NCBI RefSeq assembly: GCF_025567265.1
Contig: NZ_JAOQJW010000012.1
Coordinates: forward strand, 1 to 64,000
DNA from: Dorea_A amylophila
Lineage (GTDB): Bacteria > Bacillota > Clostridia > Lachnospirales > Lachnospiraceae
DNA: 64,000 bases
Reading direction: 5' to 3'
In this document: positions 23,134-31,683 of the stretch, in pieces
Layout: each line of letters starts with the position of its first letter
Position numbering within the stretch: position 1 is the stretch's first letter
Position numbers and translations under genes: made by a program
The notes under the pieces: generated by a model
The model's database searches: none
What the model saw: only the letters and a program-made list of their open reading frames with translations
What the model was told of the DNA's origin: nothing

Positions 23134-24552
23134 TTAAGCTGTCTGCTTTTTCGCATGCATTTCATTTACTTTTCTTGTGATTTCTTCCATCTTCTCACCT
23201 TTTAAAATGTAGTATTTTTTGTAAATACCAAAGCTAGCAAATGCAAGAATGATTGGAATTACAATCATTAACACGCGAATACCCATTACGGTTGCTGTGC
23301 TCTGCGTTACCGCTTTTGCGTTGTATCCTACAATCTGAAGACCAATTCCTGTTAATCCACCTGCTGCTGCCATGGCTGCCTTCATAAGGAATGTCTGTGC
23401 AGAACATGTTACGCTTTCATTTCGTACACCAAACTTCACTTCTCCATAGTCGATAACATCTGCCATACAGCATGTTGTTACTCCAAGTGAAAGACCTGAG
23501 CCGAAGAAAAGTAATGCACAACATACAATAACTAACACCTTGCTCTGTGGTGCTACATATCCTGCTGCACCGAGCAGTACAAATCCAACAATCGGAAGTC
23601 CGCATGCAAATGCGTATACTTTTTCACGGCTAATTTTTTCTGCAATTTTCGGGAAGCATAAAAGTCCCGCCATCTCAGCAATAATCGCAAATCCAAAAAT
23701 AGAATACAGATATTCATCATGGCATACACATTTGAAATAATATACAGCAAAGCTTTTTGCAATCTGTGTACAAAGGTTAAATGTCAAAAGTAATCCGATA
23801 AATGCAAGCAGCTGATCATTTTTTACAATTACCTGAAATGCCTGTTTCAGACTTGTCTTTTCTGCTGATATACCTAATGTTGATTCCTCTTTTACATTAA
23901 ATACAGTAATGCCGATTGTAACGATGAAAATAACTGCGATAATGATTGCGAAAAGTGTATATCCTTTTTCTGCGTAGAGATTGCTCTCGCCTGCAACTTT
24001 GTTCAGGTAGTTGATGATGTAAAGCCCAAATGTTGCTACTGAAAATCCTGCAAGACTTGCGAAAAATCTTGGAATTACGGATACTTTTTCACGTTCGTGC
24101 GGATCATTTGTCAAGTTCGGAAGCCATGACCAGTAAGGGACATCCATGATCGTATAAGTCATTCCATATAAGATATACATAACGGATACATATACGTACA
24201 ATGCTGTTCCTGACAGGTTAAAACTGTGGAATAGCAAAACAAATACAACTGAATTTACCAATGTTCCGATTACAAGCCAGATTCTGAATTTACCAAAACG
24301 TGTATGTGTATTGTCAACAATCATACCCATCATCGGGTCATTGATCGCATCCCATATTCTTGCCACAAAAAACAGTACGCCGACAAATGCCGGTGCCAGA
24401 TACAATGTATCTGTAAAATAAAGCATTAAAAATGCTCCTACTAAATTGCAAATCGCGTCTTTACCGATTGCCCCAATTCCAAAACATAATTTTTCTCTTG
24501 TAGACGCATATTTATATTGCGGATTTTTCTGAGTTTCTTTTTGATTTCCCAT
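23134..24552 (-). CDS. GPH-family sugar:cation symporter (MelB-like)
   Basis: A 472-residue, 12-segment transporter of the glycoside-pentoside-hexuronide family, with the diagnostic ARIWDAINDPMMGMIVDNTH near residue 66 and the cytoplasmic RFGKFRIW loop. It is likely to import alpha-galactosides such as melibiose for the adjacent GH36 enzyme. GAGGAGGA lies directly upstream of the ATG. A lysine-rich cytoplasmic tail replaces the IIA domain found in LacS-type relatives. The promoter region (24553-24728) holds an AraC-type direct repeat. Confidence 0.9.
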   Translation of the reverse strand: MGNQKETQKNPQYKYASTREKLCFGIGAIGKDAICNLVGAFLMLYFTDTLYLAPAFVGVLFFVARIWDAINDPMMGMIVDNTHTRFGKFRIWLVIGTLVNSVVFVLLFHSFNLSGTALYVYVSVMYILYGMTYTIMDVPYWSWLPNLTNDPHEREKVSVIPRFFASLAGFSVATFGLYIINYLNKVAGESNLYAEKGYTLFAIIIAVIFIVTIGITVFNVKEESTLGISAEKTSLKQAFQVIVKNDQLLAFIGLLLTFNLCTQIAKSFAVYYFKCVCHDEYLYSIFGFAIIAEMAGLLCFPKIAEKISREKVYAFACGLPIVGFVLLGAAGYVAPQSKVLVIVCCALLFFGSGLSLGVTTCCMADVIDYGEVKFGVRNESVTCSAQTFLMKAAMAAAGGLTGIGLQIVGYNAKAVTQSTATVMGIRVLMIVIPIILAFASFGIYKKYYILKGEKMEEITRKVNEMHAKKQTA

Positions 24553-24647
24553 GATTCTCCTCCTCTAATACTCCTTTGTTTATTTTTTATTTGAGTGAAG
24601 AAACCTGTGCACGTGTTCCTTATGTTTGTTGATACAAGTATAGCGTA

Positions 24648-24718
24648 CAAAAAAAACATCCGTTATACCTTTTTGTTAAGGGTTATATCCCAAATGTTAG
24701 GTATTGGATGTTTTTTAA
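24648..24718 (-). terminator. long hairpin after the AraC gene, overlapping the symporter control region
   Basis: On the minus strand AAAACATCC (about 24718-24709) pairs with GGATGTTTT (about 24661-24650), followed by a T-run. The loop is long (about 45 bases) and contains the AraC operator repeats, so terminator and operator are interleaved. Confidence 0.5.
24662..24700. promoter_or_regulatory. AraC-type operator, two direct repeats
   Basis: GTTATACC...TGTTAAG (24662-24680) and GTTATATC...TGTTAG (24682-24700) are tandem, in the same orientation; GTTATA recurs at 20 bases and TGTTA at 21 bases. AraC-family activators bind such direct repeats about two helical turns apart. The site lies about 110-150 bases upstream of the symporter start and immediately downstream of the AraC gene. 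A TATACT -10 candidate (minus strand, near 24640) lies between it and the gene. Confidence 0.6.
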
Positions 24719-24728
24719 AACATTTTGT

Positions 24729-25646
24729 CTATTCTTTTTCAATGTCTCCCACATAAATTGTTTTATGCTTCTTATATTCTTTCAGTTCATTTTGTACACA
24801 GATCAATCGTTTTCGGGCATCCTTTCTGTTGTCGTTACGATATTGGGTCGGCGTTATTCCCATTTTCTGCTTAAATACTTTACCGAAAGCAAGGGAATTA
24901 CGATAGCCACAGGAAACTGCAATCTCCTCCACAGACAGATCTGTAAGTGCGAGCTGCTCCTTTCCTCTGGAAATTCGAAATTCCGTCAAAAAATCTTTTG
25001 GAGAGATTCCGAGACTGTTCATAAATATTGTATATAAATAGCTTCGATTTAGTGCCAAATAATTTGCTATATCTTCCACTGTGATTTTCTGTGAATAGTA
25101 ATTCTTTATATAGGAAATTGCCTCCTGCACATGTATGCTTTCTTTTGTATCATTCGAATATTGCTGAATTTCAATCCCGCGAGCCAGTACTGAGAAAAAC
25201 TGATAGAGCTTCCCCTGGAGATAGTAAAGATTTTCTGCAGTTGAACATGTATGATGAAGCATTTCAAATACAATTTCTTTCAGTTCTTCTCCATATTCAC
25301 ACTCGCATGTAAGCTGACGACTGTTCAGTCCAAGATCTCTGACAAATCTCTGTGCTTCCGTACCACCAAATCCTACCCAAAGGTAAGACCATGGGTCCGT
25401 TTTATCTGCCTGATAAAAGGTAAGGCTTTCCGGCTCGATCAGAAAGGCTTGCCCTTCTTTCAGCTGATACTTCGTTTCGCCGACCTGATAGATACCTTTG
25501 CCCTTCATTACATAATGCAAAATATAATTGGGTCTTGCGGCTGGCCCGTAGCTATGTAATGGCTTGCATTCTGCAAACCCGCAGAAACACAAATGAAAAT
25601 CTTTAAACTTTGGTTTCAACAGTTGTAATACGTAAGAATCTTCCAT
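24729..25646 (-). CDS. AraC-family regulator of the GPH/alpha-galactosidase operon
   Basis: A 305-residue activator. The N-terminal cupin (about 1-160) shows SYGPAARPNYILHYVMKGKG, typical of sugar-sensing AraC proteins, and LIEPESLTFYQADKTDPWSY. The C-terminal double helix-turn-helix shows ITVEDIANYLALNRSYLYTI and GYRNSLAFGKVFKQKMGITP. Its gene lies directly upstream of and in line with the symporter. It shares the SxGPAAR and PWxYxWxxF motifs with the second AraC at 50567-51433; each is adjacent to a GH36 gene. It most likely activates on melibiose or galactose binding. Confidence 0.92.
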   Translation of the reverse strand: MEDSYVLQLLKPKFKDFHLCFCGFAECKPLHSYGPAARPNYILHYVMKGKGIYQVGETKYQLKEGQAFLIEPESLTFYQADKTDPWSYLWVGFGGTEAQRFVRDLGLNSRQLTCECEYGEELKEIVFEMLHHTCSTAENLYYLQGKLYQFFSVLARGIEIQQYSNDTKESIHVQEAISYIKNYYSQKITVEDIANYLALNRSYLYTIFMNSLGISPKDFLTEFRISRGKEQLALTDLSVEEIAVSCGYRNSLAFGKVFKQKMGITPTQYRNDNRKDARKRLICVQNELKEYKKHKTIYVGDIEKE

Positions 25647-25968
25647 AATCTGTATCCTCTCTTAATCCCTAAGATCACAAGCACTTTCCAGTCATGCTTA
25701 CTTTTGCTGTTGCTCACTCAGCAATAGTTAGTTTAACCGTTTTCCTTATTCTATCACAGTATCGTGTTATTCTTCCATCAGTTTTCAAACCAAGTATTAA
25801 ATGGTGCCTCTTCCTTTATAAGTTTCCCCAAAAAAGACAATGTGTTTTTTCTTGTATGCAAAGAAATAAGGATGTAAAATAAAATTAGTTTTCAAATAAA
25901 AAATAGTAATAAGTGAAATGGCAAATTCTGATTGTAGAACTGACATGTGATTATAAGGAAGGAATAAT
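25647..25968. other. 322-base intergenic stretch, no gene seen
   Basis: The stretch lies between the minus-strand AraC gene and the plus-strand PNPOx-like gene. It holds the AraC gene's ribosome site and promoter region on the left and AAGGAAGGAATAAT before the right gene. Short T/A-rich runs and GTTTTCAAA-type motifs (25781, 25890) occur, but no hairpin, repeat or coding frame of quality was found. Confidence 0.5.
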
Positions 25969-26439
25969 ATGAGAAGAAAAGATAGAGAAATCACAGATAT
26001 ACACAAGATTGAAAAAATATTGTCGAGTGCAAAGTATTTACATCTGGGGGTATTAGATGATGAATACCCATATGTTGTGCCGCTTCATTACGGTTATCAG
26101 ATAAACGGCGGGAAACTAACATTTTATGTTCATAGTGCGAAAGTGGGGCATAAACTGGATTGCATTCGGAAAAATAACAGTGTTTTTGTGGAAATTGATT
26201 ACGGAGAAAAACTTATAGAAGCAGATGTTCCATGCAAATATGGTGCTGAATATGCGAGTGTCATGTGCCGAGGGAAAGCAAAAATCCTCCAGAATGCAGC
26301 GGATAAGTGCGCGGCACTGCGCATTCTTATGAGAGAGCAAACCGGAGAGGAACACGAAATTAATGAAAAAATGGTAAATGCGGTATGTGTAATTGAAATA
26401 AATGTAGATTCGTATACGGCAAAAGCGTGTGTAAAATAA
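25969..26439 (+). CDS. pyridoxamine 5'-phosphate oxidase-like flavoprotein (NimA-like)
   Basis: A 156-residue FMN-binding split-barrel protein: KYLHLGVLDDEYPYVVPLHY near residue 23 and LTFYVHSAKVGHKLDCIRKN near residue 50 match the PNPOx-like/nitroimidazole-resistance family. AAGGAAGG precedes ATG 25969. These proteins reduce small aromatic or nitro compounds or sense flavins; the actual substrate cannot be read from the sequence. It is monocistronic by spacing. Confidence 0.85.
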   Translation: MRRKDREITDIHKIEKILSSAKYLHLGVLDDEYPYVVPLHYGYQINGGKLTFYVHSAKVGHKLDCIRKNNSVFVEIDYGEKLIEADVPCKYGAEYASVMCRGKAKILQNAADKCAALRILMREQTGEEHEINEKMVNAVCVIEINVDSYTAKACVK

Positions 26440-26612
26440 ATTTTAGTTTTCGGCATTATTGCTTCCACCGGTGATTAGCCTGTATTATATTTGTATTCGT
26501 GCATTACATAAAAAGCGTCCCCAGTGCTGCGATATTATGTTAAAATGAAGTAAACAAGAAAACTGGAAAAACAAAAAGTTGTTCAAGATATACGGGATGA
26601 GAGGGATTGGTT

Positions 26613-28631
26613 ATGGATGATTTTAAACGACTTACAGAGCAGCTTTTAAAATTTTATATCGACACGGAATCCGTAGATGATATAGGCTTTGAAAACTTCT
26701 TTGATGATAACAGTAGTATAATCGGAACAGGAAAGCATGAGTTTTTCAGGAATCTGCATGAATTTCAGGAATCATATAAATTCGATGTAAAACAAAGAGG
26801 AAAAATCAGACTTAAAATAAGAGATTTACAGCAGGAAGAAGCAGAGCTTGGTGATGACCAGGTCCTTGCGTATGGATCGGTAGTCTTTACCGGTTTATTT
26901 GAAGATGGATCCGTCTGTTTTGAGATGGACACACGGTTTAGCATTATCTATAAAAAGGTGAACGGGAAATGGCTGGTTAAGCATCTGCATCAGTCAGTAC
27001 CGGACAGAGACCAGATGACAGGGGAAGAATTCCCGGTTACGCTGGGAAAACAGGTGGAAGAGGCGCACCGGGCAATTAGTGCATTAGGGACTGCTTATTA
27101 TCACATCTCACGTCTGGATTTAAAGACAAAGAAGATCGAACTTGTGAAAAGGTCCCGGAAAATGGAGCTGGGCATTTCGAAAAAAAGCGCAGACTGGGAT
27201 TCGCAGTTTGAGGTCATCAAAGATGTGATAGCAGAACCGTTTGTACAAAAGTACATAGATTTTTTTGATACACAGACCATGGCCGCACGGCTTCGTAATA
27301 AAGAGTCCATGTCTTTTGAATTCAAAAAAAAGGATGGGAAATGGTTCCTTGCCATGATCGTTCCACAGAACTATGATAAAGACGGAAATATTACATCGGT
27401 GCTGCTTGCAAACCGGGATGTGACAGATGAAAAACTGCGGGAATTGAGGCAGGAGGAAGAACTGCGGGAAGCTAAATTAAATGCGGAAGTTGCAAGTAAA
27501 GCCAAATCCGCATTTCTTTTCAATATGTCCCATGACATCAGAACGCCTATGAATGCGATCATTGGTTATGCGGATCTGGCATCCAGACATCTGGAAGACA
27601 CAGAAAAACTTGGCAGATATATCGATAACATTCAGGTATGCGGGGAAAAACTTTTATCGTTACTCAGTAATGTCCTGGATCTTGCAAGAATTGAAAATAA
27701 CAAGGTCGAAATGCAGTATGCCGTGTCGGATGTCCGGGAAGACTTTACGAATTGTGTTACAATGTTCCAGCAACAGGCAGAAAGTAAGAATCAGACTCTG
27801 TGTATGACAGAACAGATCCTGTATCCGTATGTATATGTGGATGAACCACATTTATCGGAAGTCTGCATCAACATCATAAGTAATGCGGTCAAGTATACAA
27901 ATGCGGGCGGTACAATATCCTGTAAGGTTGCACAGAGACCTTGTGAGAAGGAAGACTGGTGCGATATGATCATCAGTATTACCGATAATGGAATTGGTAT
28001 GGCAGAAGAGTTCCAAAAACATATCTTTGAAGCGTTCGAAAGAGAGCGGACTTCTACGATTACCCATATTGAGGGCAGCGGCATCGGCATGGGAATCGTG
28101 AAAAAGCTTGTGGATCTGATGGGTGGTACGATAGAGGTGGAAAGTAAACTTGGTGAGGGATCCACTTTTACAGTGACGATCCCTTGCAAAAAAGCATCAA
28201 AAGAAGAAGCTTTAGAGAAGAAAAATCAGAATCCACGAAGTAAGAAGTCGCTAAAAGGCGTCCGGGTCCTGCTGGTCGAAGACAATGAGATCAATGCGGA
28301 GATCGCGACAGAACTGTTGAAAGAAGAAGGGTGTATTGTCGAAGTTGCAACTGACGGAGTTGCATGTATCAGCATGATTGAAAAGGCAGATGCGGACTAT
28401 TACAAGATGATCCTTATGGATATTCAGATGCCGGTTATGAATGGGTTCGATACGACATTAACCATCCGGAAGATGAAGGATGATAAAAAAGCGATGATCC
28501 CGATCATAGCTATGACTGCCAATGCCTTTGCAGAAGACAGACAGAAGGCGCTTTCTGTCGGGATGAATGATCACGTTGCCAAGCCTGTTGATATGAATAT
28601 TCTTGCGCCAACGATGATGAAATATTTATAA
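26613..28631 (+). CDS. soluble hybrid histidine kinase with N-terminal NTF2-like domain
   Basis: A 672-residue protein with no membrane segment. Residues about 1-135 resemble a SnoaL/NTF2-like fold (FYIDTESVDDIGFENFFDDN, IYKKVNGKWLVKHLHQS); 150-290 form a PAS-like segment ending LLANRDVTDEKLRE. Then come HisKA (FLFNMSHDIRTPMNAIIGYA, His near 308), HATPase (NIISNAVKYTNAGG, DNGIGMAEEF, GSGIGMGIVKK) and a receiver (ILMDIQMPVMNGFD). No Hpt is present. ATG 26613 is preferred over TTG 26607 because GAGAGGGA lies about 7 bases upstream. It is followed by YitT and DUF4230 genes. NTF2-like sensing in a kinase is uncommon. Confidence 0.85.
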   Translation: MDDFKRLTEQLLKFYIDTESVDDIGFENFFDDNSSIIGTGKHEFFRNLHEFQESYKFDVKQRGKIRLKIRDLQQEEAELGDDQVLAYGSVVFTGLFEDGSVCFEMDTRFSIIYKKVNGKWLVKHLHQSVPDRDQMTGEEFPVTLGKQVEEAHRAISALGTAYYHISRLDLKTKKIELVKRSRKMELGISKKSADWDSQFEVIKDVIAEPFVQKYIDFFDTQTMAARLRNKESMSFEFKKKDGKWFLAMIVPQNYDKDGNITSVLLANRDVTDEKLRELRQEEELREAKLNAEVASKAKSAFLFNMSHDIRTPMNAIIGYADLASRHLEDTEKLGRYIDNIQVCGEKLLSLLSNVLDLARIENNKVEMQYAVSDVREDFTNCVTMFQQQAESKNQTLCMTEQILYPYVYVDEPHLSEVCINIISNAVKYTNAGGTISCKVAQRPCEKEDWCDMIISITDNGIGMAEEFQKHIFEAFERERTSTITHIEGSGIGMGIVKKLVDLMGGTIEVESKLGEGSTFTVTIPCKKASKEEALEKKNQNPRSKKSLKGVRVLLVEDNEINAEIATELLKEEGCIVEVATDGVACISMIEKADADYYKMILMDIQMPVMNGFDTTLTIRKMKDDKKAMIPIIAMTANAFAEDRQKALSVGMNDHVAKPVDMNILAPTMMKYL

Positions 28632-28648
28632 AAGTGGGGAATAAAAAA

Positions 28649-29521
28649 ATGAACAAAGAAAAAAAACAGGTTGTCACACCGGACAATCTAAAAGAAATTG
28701 CCGTCATGACGATAGCAGTGGGGATCATCGCTGCGGCCGTGTATTTCTTCCTGATTCCGAGCCAGACCTCGATCAGCAGCGTATCTGCGCTGGCGATCAT
28801 TATTGCGCATTATGTACCGTTACATGTATCAACGGTTACGATGATACTGAATGTGGTCTTACTGCTGATCGGATTTATAACCTGTGGGAAAGAATTTGGG
28901 GCGAAGACGGTATATACAAGTATTTTGCTGCCACTGTATCTGGCAGTATTTGAACATGTATTTCCGGATTTTGAATCGTTGACAAATAGTACGGAACTGG
29001 ATGTGTTATGTTATATTCTGGTTGTAAGCTTCGGACTCAGCATCTTATTTAATATGAATGCGTCGTCCGGCGGACTGGATATCGTGGCAAAGATCATGAA
29101 TAAATATCTTCATGTCGAACTGGGAAAAGCGATGTCCATCTCAGGAATGTGTGTGGCACTTTCTTCCGCATTGATCTATGATAAAAAAGCGGTTGTACTG
29201 AGTGTGCTTGGTACATACTTTAACGGTATTGTGCTGGATCATTTTATCTTTGGACAGAATGTAAAGAGACGTGTCTGTATCATTACAAAATATGAAGAAG
29301 AGGTGCGCCAGTTTATTTTACATGAGCTGCACAGCGGGGCAACGTTCTACGAGGCAATGGGTGCTTACAATATGCAGAAATACAGAGAGATCATTACAAT
29401 CGTAGATAAGAACGAATATCAGAAACTGATGAATTATGTCAGTAAAAAAGATCCGGAGGCATTCGTAACCGTATACACGGTATCCGATATGCGCTACCGG
29501 CCGAAAGTTAAATCATTTTAA
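28649..29521 (+). CDS. YitT-family membrane protein with C-terminal DUF2179 domain
   Basis: A 290-residue protein with five to six membrane segments (about 16-195), the conserved MNASSGGLDIVAKIMNKY near residue 135, and a cytoplasmic DUF2179 domain (about 205-285) with the typical HSGATFYEAMGAY. Family function is unknown. ATG 28649 is chosen over GTG 28634, since GTGGGG lies about 10 bases upstream. The gene follows the hybrid kinase by 17 bases and precedes a DUF4230 gene by 13, so all three are likely co-transcribed. Confidence 0.85.
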   Translation: MNKEKKQVVTPDNLKEIAVMTIAVGIIAAAVYFFLIPSQTSISSVSALAIIIAHYVPLHVSTVTMILNVVLLLIGFITCGKEFGAKTVYTSILLPLYLAVFEHVFPDFESLTNSTELDVLCYILVVSFGLSILFNMNASSGGLDIVAKIMNKYLHVELGKAMSISGMCVALSSALIYDKKAVVLSVLGTYFNGIVLDHFIFGQNVKRRVCIITKYEEEVRQFILHELHSGATFYEAMGAYNMQKYREIITIVDKNEYQKLMNYVSKKDPEAFVTVYTVSDMRYRPKVKSF

Positions 29522-29534
29522 CGGAGGAAAACAT

Positions 29535-30110
29535 ATGAAGACAAAAGCTAAAATAATCATTGCGGCAGTTCTTGCCATTGCGATCAGCATCGGTTCGATA
29601 GCCATATATAAGCATATTACCGGTCCGAAAGAAGAGAGCATACCGCTTGAGACGACGCTGGAGGATGCAGCGGAGCTGACGACACAGAAGATGATCATCT
29701 CGGATGTATTCAGGAGCACAAAGGGAGAGATCCCGCTGATCAACAAGAACAGATTTCTCGTACAATACAAGACGACAGTGACTGCGGGACTGGATGTACA
29801 GAAAGCTGTCATAAAGGAGACAGACGACAAGATCCAGATATCTATTCCGCACTGCACGGTCAATGAGGATTCTATTAAGATCAAATCCAGTGATCTGAAG
29901 ATATATGATACGAATTTTGCGATTATGAGTATCGATAAAGAGGCAGTTATGGAACTTGTCGCAGAGGCTGAGAAGAAAGCAAAGGAAAAAGCCGGATCGG
30001 ATGAATACGGATTTCTTGAAAATGCAGACAAGAACGCCAAGAAAGTGATCAAGGGCATGTTCGAAAATGTATCGAATGGAAAAGAAGTGATCGTGTCTTT
30101 CCAGAATTAG
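29535..30110 (+). CDS. DUF4230 membrane-anchored protein
   Basis: A 191-residue protein with an N-terminal membrane segment (about 5-25) and an extracytoplasmic DUF4230 domain: ELTTQKMIISDVFRSTKGEI, FLVQYKTTVTAGLDVQKAVI, IPHCTVNEDSIKIKSSDLKI. The family is described as stomatin-like or unknown. GGAGG precedes ATG 29535. It ends the kinase-YitT-DUF4230 run. The helical tail (VAEAEKKAKEKAGSDEYGFL) is charged. Confidence 0.75.
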   Translation: MKTKAKIIIAAVLAIAISIGSIAIYKHITGPKEESIPLETTLEDAAELTTQKMIISDVFRSTKGEIPLINKNRFLVQYKTTVTAGLDVQKAVIKETDDKIQISIPHCTVNEDSIKIKSSDLKIYDTNFAIMSIDKEAVMELVAEAEKKAKEKAGSDEYGFLENADKNAKKVIKGMFENVSNGKEVIVSFQN

Positions 30111-30129
30111 ACCGGAAATGACGGATATG

Positions 30130-30203
30130 TTGTGTAAAAGAATGTAGAGATTGTGTGAAGAATGTCGAAAACCATTAATTTCTGCAAAAGAATGTGCTAC
30201 AAT
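30130..30203 (+). promoter_or_regulatory. promoter of the Hpt gene with tandem direct repeats
   Basis: TTGTGTAAAAGAATGT (30130-30145) and TTGTGTGAAGAATGT (30151-30165) are tandem repeats about 21 bases apart; a third AAAAGAATGT lies at 30186-30195. TGCTACAAT at 30195-30203 is an extended -10. The arrangement looks like a regulated promoter with an activator bound at repeats upstream. Confidence 0.55.
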
Positions 30204-30234
30204 AAAGAAATCTTATATAGACAGGAGATAAAAA

Positions 30235-30591
30235 ATGACAATACAGGAATGCTATGAAGCGATTGGAGGAAACTATGAAGATGTCTTAAGACGCCTTCGC
30301 AGTGAAGCACTGATCCGGAAATTCACATTAAAGTTCCTTGAAGATCAGAGTTATCCACTGTTAAAGCAGGCTTTGGGGGATAACAATTACGAAGAAGCTT
30401 TTCGTGGTGCACACACACTGAAAGGGGTATGTCAGAATCTTTCCTTTGACCGTCTGTATGAAGTGAGCAGTGAGCTTACAGAACTTTTGAGAGACCGGAC
30501 TGGAGAGAAGCCGGGGATACCGGAAGCAATGGAAAAAGTAACAAAAGAATATGAGGCAACAATTGAAGAAATTAAGAAGCTGCAGGAGTAA
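30235..30591 (+). CDS. orphan Hpt (histidine phosphotransfer) protein
   Basis: A 118-residue stand-alone Hpt domain; the phospho-accepting His lies in FRGAHTLKGVCQNLSF (near residue 61). It relays phosphate between hybrid-kinase receivers and a response regulator. The two hybrid kinases in this window (12655 and 26613) both end in a receiver and have no Hpt, so this protein is a plausible partner (inference). ACAGGAGA precedes ATG 30235. The stop codon lies within the loop of a bidirectional terminator. Confidence 0.88.
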   Translation: MTIQECYEAIGGNYEDVLRRLRSEALIRKFTLKFLEDQSYPLLKQALGDNNYEEAFRGAHTLKGVCQNLSFDRLYEVSSELTELLRDRTGEKPGIPEAMEKVTKEYEATIEEIKKLQE

Positions 30592-30612
30592 TCTCCTACA
30601 GCTTCTTTTTTA
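30575..30612. terminator. bidirectional terminator shared by hpt and pilT
   Basis: GAAGCTGCAGGAG (30577-30589) pairs with CTCCTACAGCTTC (30593-30605, one mismatch) around TAAT, with T-tract TTTTTT to the right and A-rich sequence to the left. It overlaps the coding ends of both converging genes. Confidence 0.85.
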
Positions 30613-31651
30613 ACATTTCCGGATTGGATGCATAAGCAAGTGCCGTGTCAGCAGTAATGCGTCCGTTTTTATAAAGTGAAAGAAGACTGGAATCCATAGA
30701 GACCAGATCATTTCCCGCAGAGGAATAGATGAGACCGTCGATCTGCGGGATCTTGTTATCACGGATCATATTGCGGATCGCAGGATTGACGATCATAATC
30801 TCGAATGCAGGGGTGATACCACCGTCTGTGGTCGGTACCAGCTGCTGGGATACCACTGCCTGCAGGACCATGGAAAGCTGTACTGCGATCTGTCTCTGCT
30901 GATTTGGAGGGAAGACGTCGATGATACGGTCGATCGTGTTGGCAGCACCGATCGTATGTAGTGTTGAGAATAACAGATGACCGGTCTCGGCAGCAGTCAT
31001 GGCTACCTGCATCGTCTCGTAATCACGCATTTCGCCCAGAAGGATCACATCCGGACTCTGGCGCAGGGAAGCACGCAGTGCCGTGACATAATTCTCGGTA
31101 TCAACATTGATCTCACGCTGGCTTACGATACTCCGGTTGTGTCGGTGAAGGAATTCCAGAGGATCCTCCAGTGTGATGATGTGCTTGTCATAGTTTTTAT
31201 TGATATGGTCGATGATGCACGCGAGGGTAGTGGATTTCCCGCTTCCGGCAGGTCCTGTGACCAGTACCATTCCTTTGGAGAAATCTGCAAAACGAATGAT
31301 CTTTTCCGGGATACCGAATGCGGCAGGATCCGGCAAAGTAAAGGAAATAATACGGATCACGACGGACAGGGAGCCTCTTTGTTTGAATGCGCTGACGCGG
31401 AACCGTGAGAGACCCGGAACCGCAAAAGAGAAATCATCGTCTCCTGTGTCTTCCAGTATGCCGATGTCACGATGTCCGGCAAGCTCATAGATATGTTCGA
31501 TGATCCGCCGGGTGTCATCCGGGAGGAGACGGGTATTGTCTTCCATCCGGATATCACCATGTATGCGCATAGAGACCGGCCGCCCGGCTACGACAAAGAT
31601 GTCGGATGCTCCGGCGCTGACAGCCTTTTCAAGTAATTCTGTGGTATTCAT
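30596..31651 (-). CDS. pilT: PilT-type pilus retraction ATPase
   Basis: A 351-residue hexameric ATPase of the type II/IV secretion family. It starts with the PilT-like AVSAGASDIFVVAGRPVSMR and carries Walker A (GPAGSGKSTTL), the Asp box (ITLEDPLEF), Walker B (PDVILLGEMRD), a His box (HLLFSTLHT) and the PilT-specific AIRNMIRDNKIPQI. In well-studied systems PilT depolymerises pili, while PilB extends them; no PilB gene is present here. It is the last gene of the minus-strand pilus run, 32 bases after the preceding gene. It may be the sole motor of this system. Confidence 0.93.
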   Translation of the reverse strand: MNTTELLEKAVSAGASDIFVVAGRPVSMRIHGDIRMEDNTRLLPDDTRRIIEHIYELAGHRDIGILEDTGDDDFSFAVPGLSRFRVSAFKQRGSLSVVIRIISFTLPDPAAFGIPEKIIRFADFSKGMVLVTGPAGSGKSTTLACIIDHINKNYDKHIITLEDPLEFLHRHNRSIVSQREINVDTENYVTALRASLRQSPDVILLGEMRDYETMQVAMTAAETGHLLFSTLHTIGAANTIDRIIDVFPPNQQRQIAVQLSMVLQAVVSQQLVPTTDGGITPAFEIMIVNPAIRNMIRDNKIPQIDGLIYSSAGNDLVSMDSSLLSLYKNGRITADTALAYASNPEMLKKKL

Positions 31652-31683
31652 AAATGCCTCCTGATATCATATAGTCTTTATCA

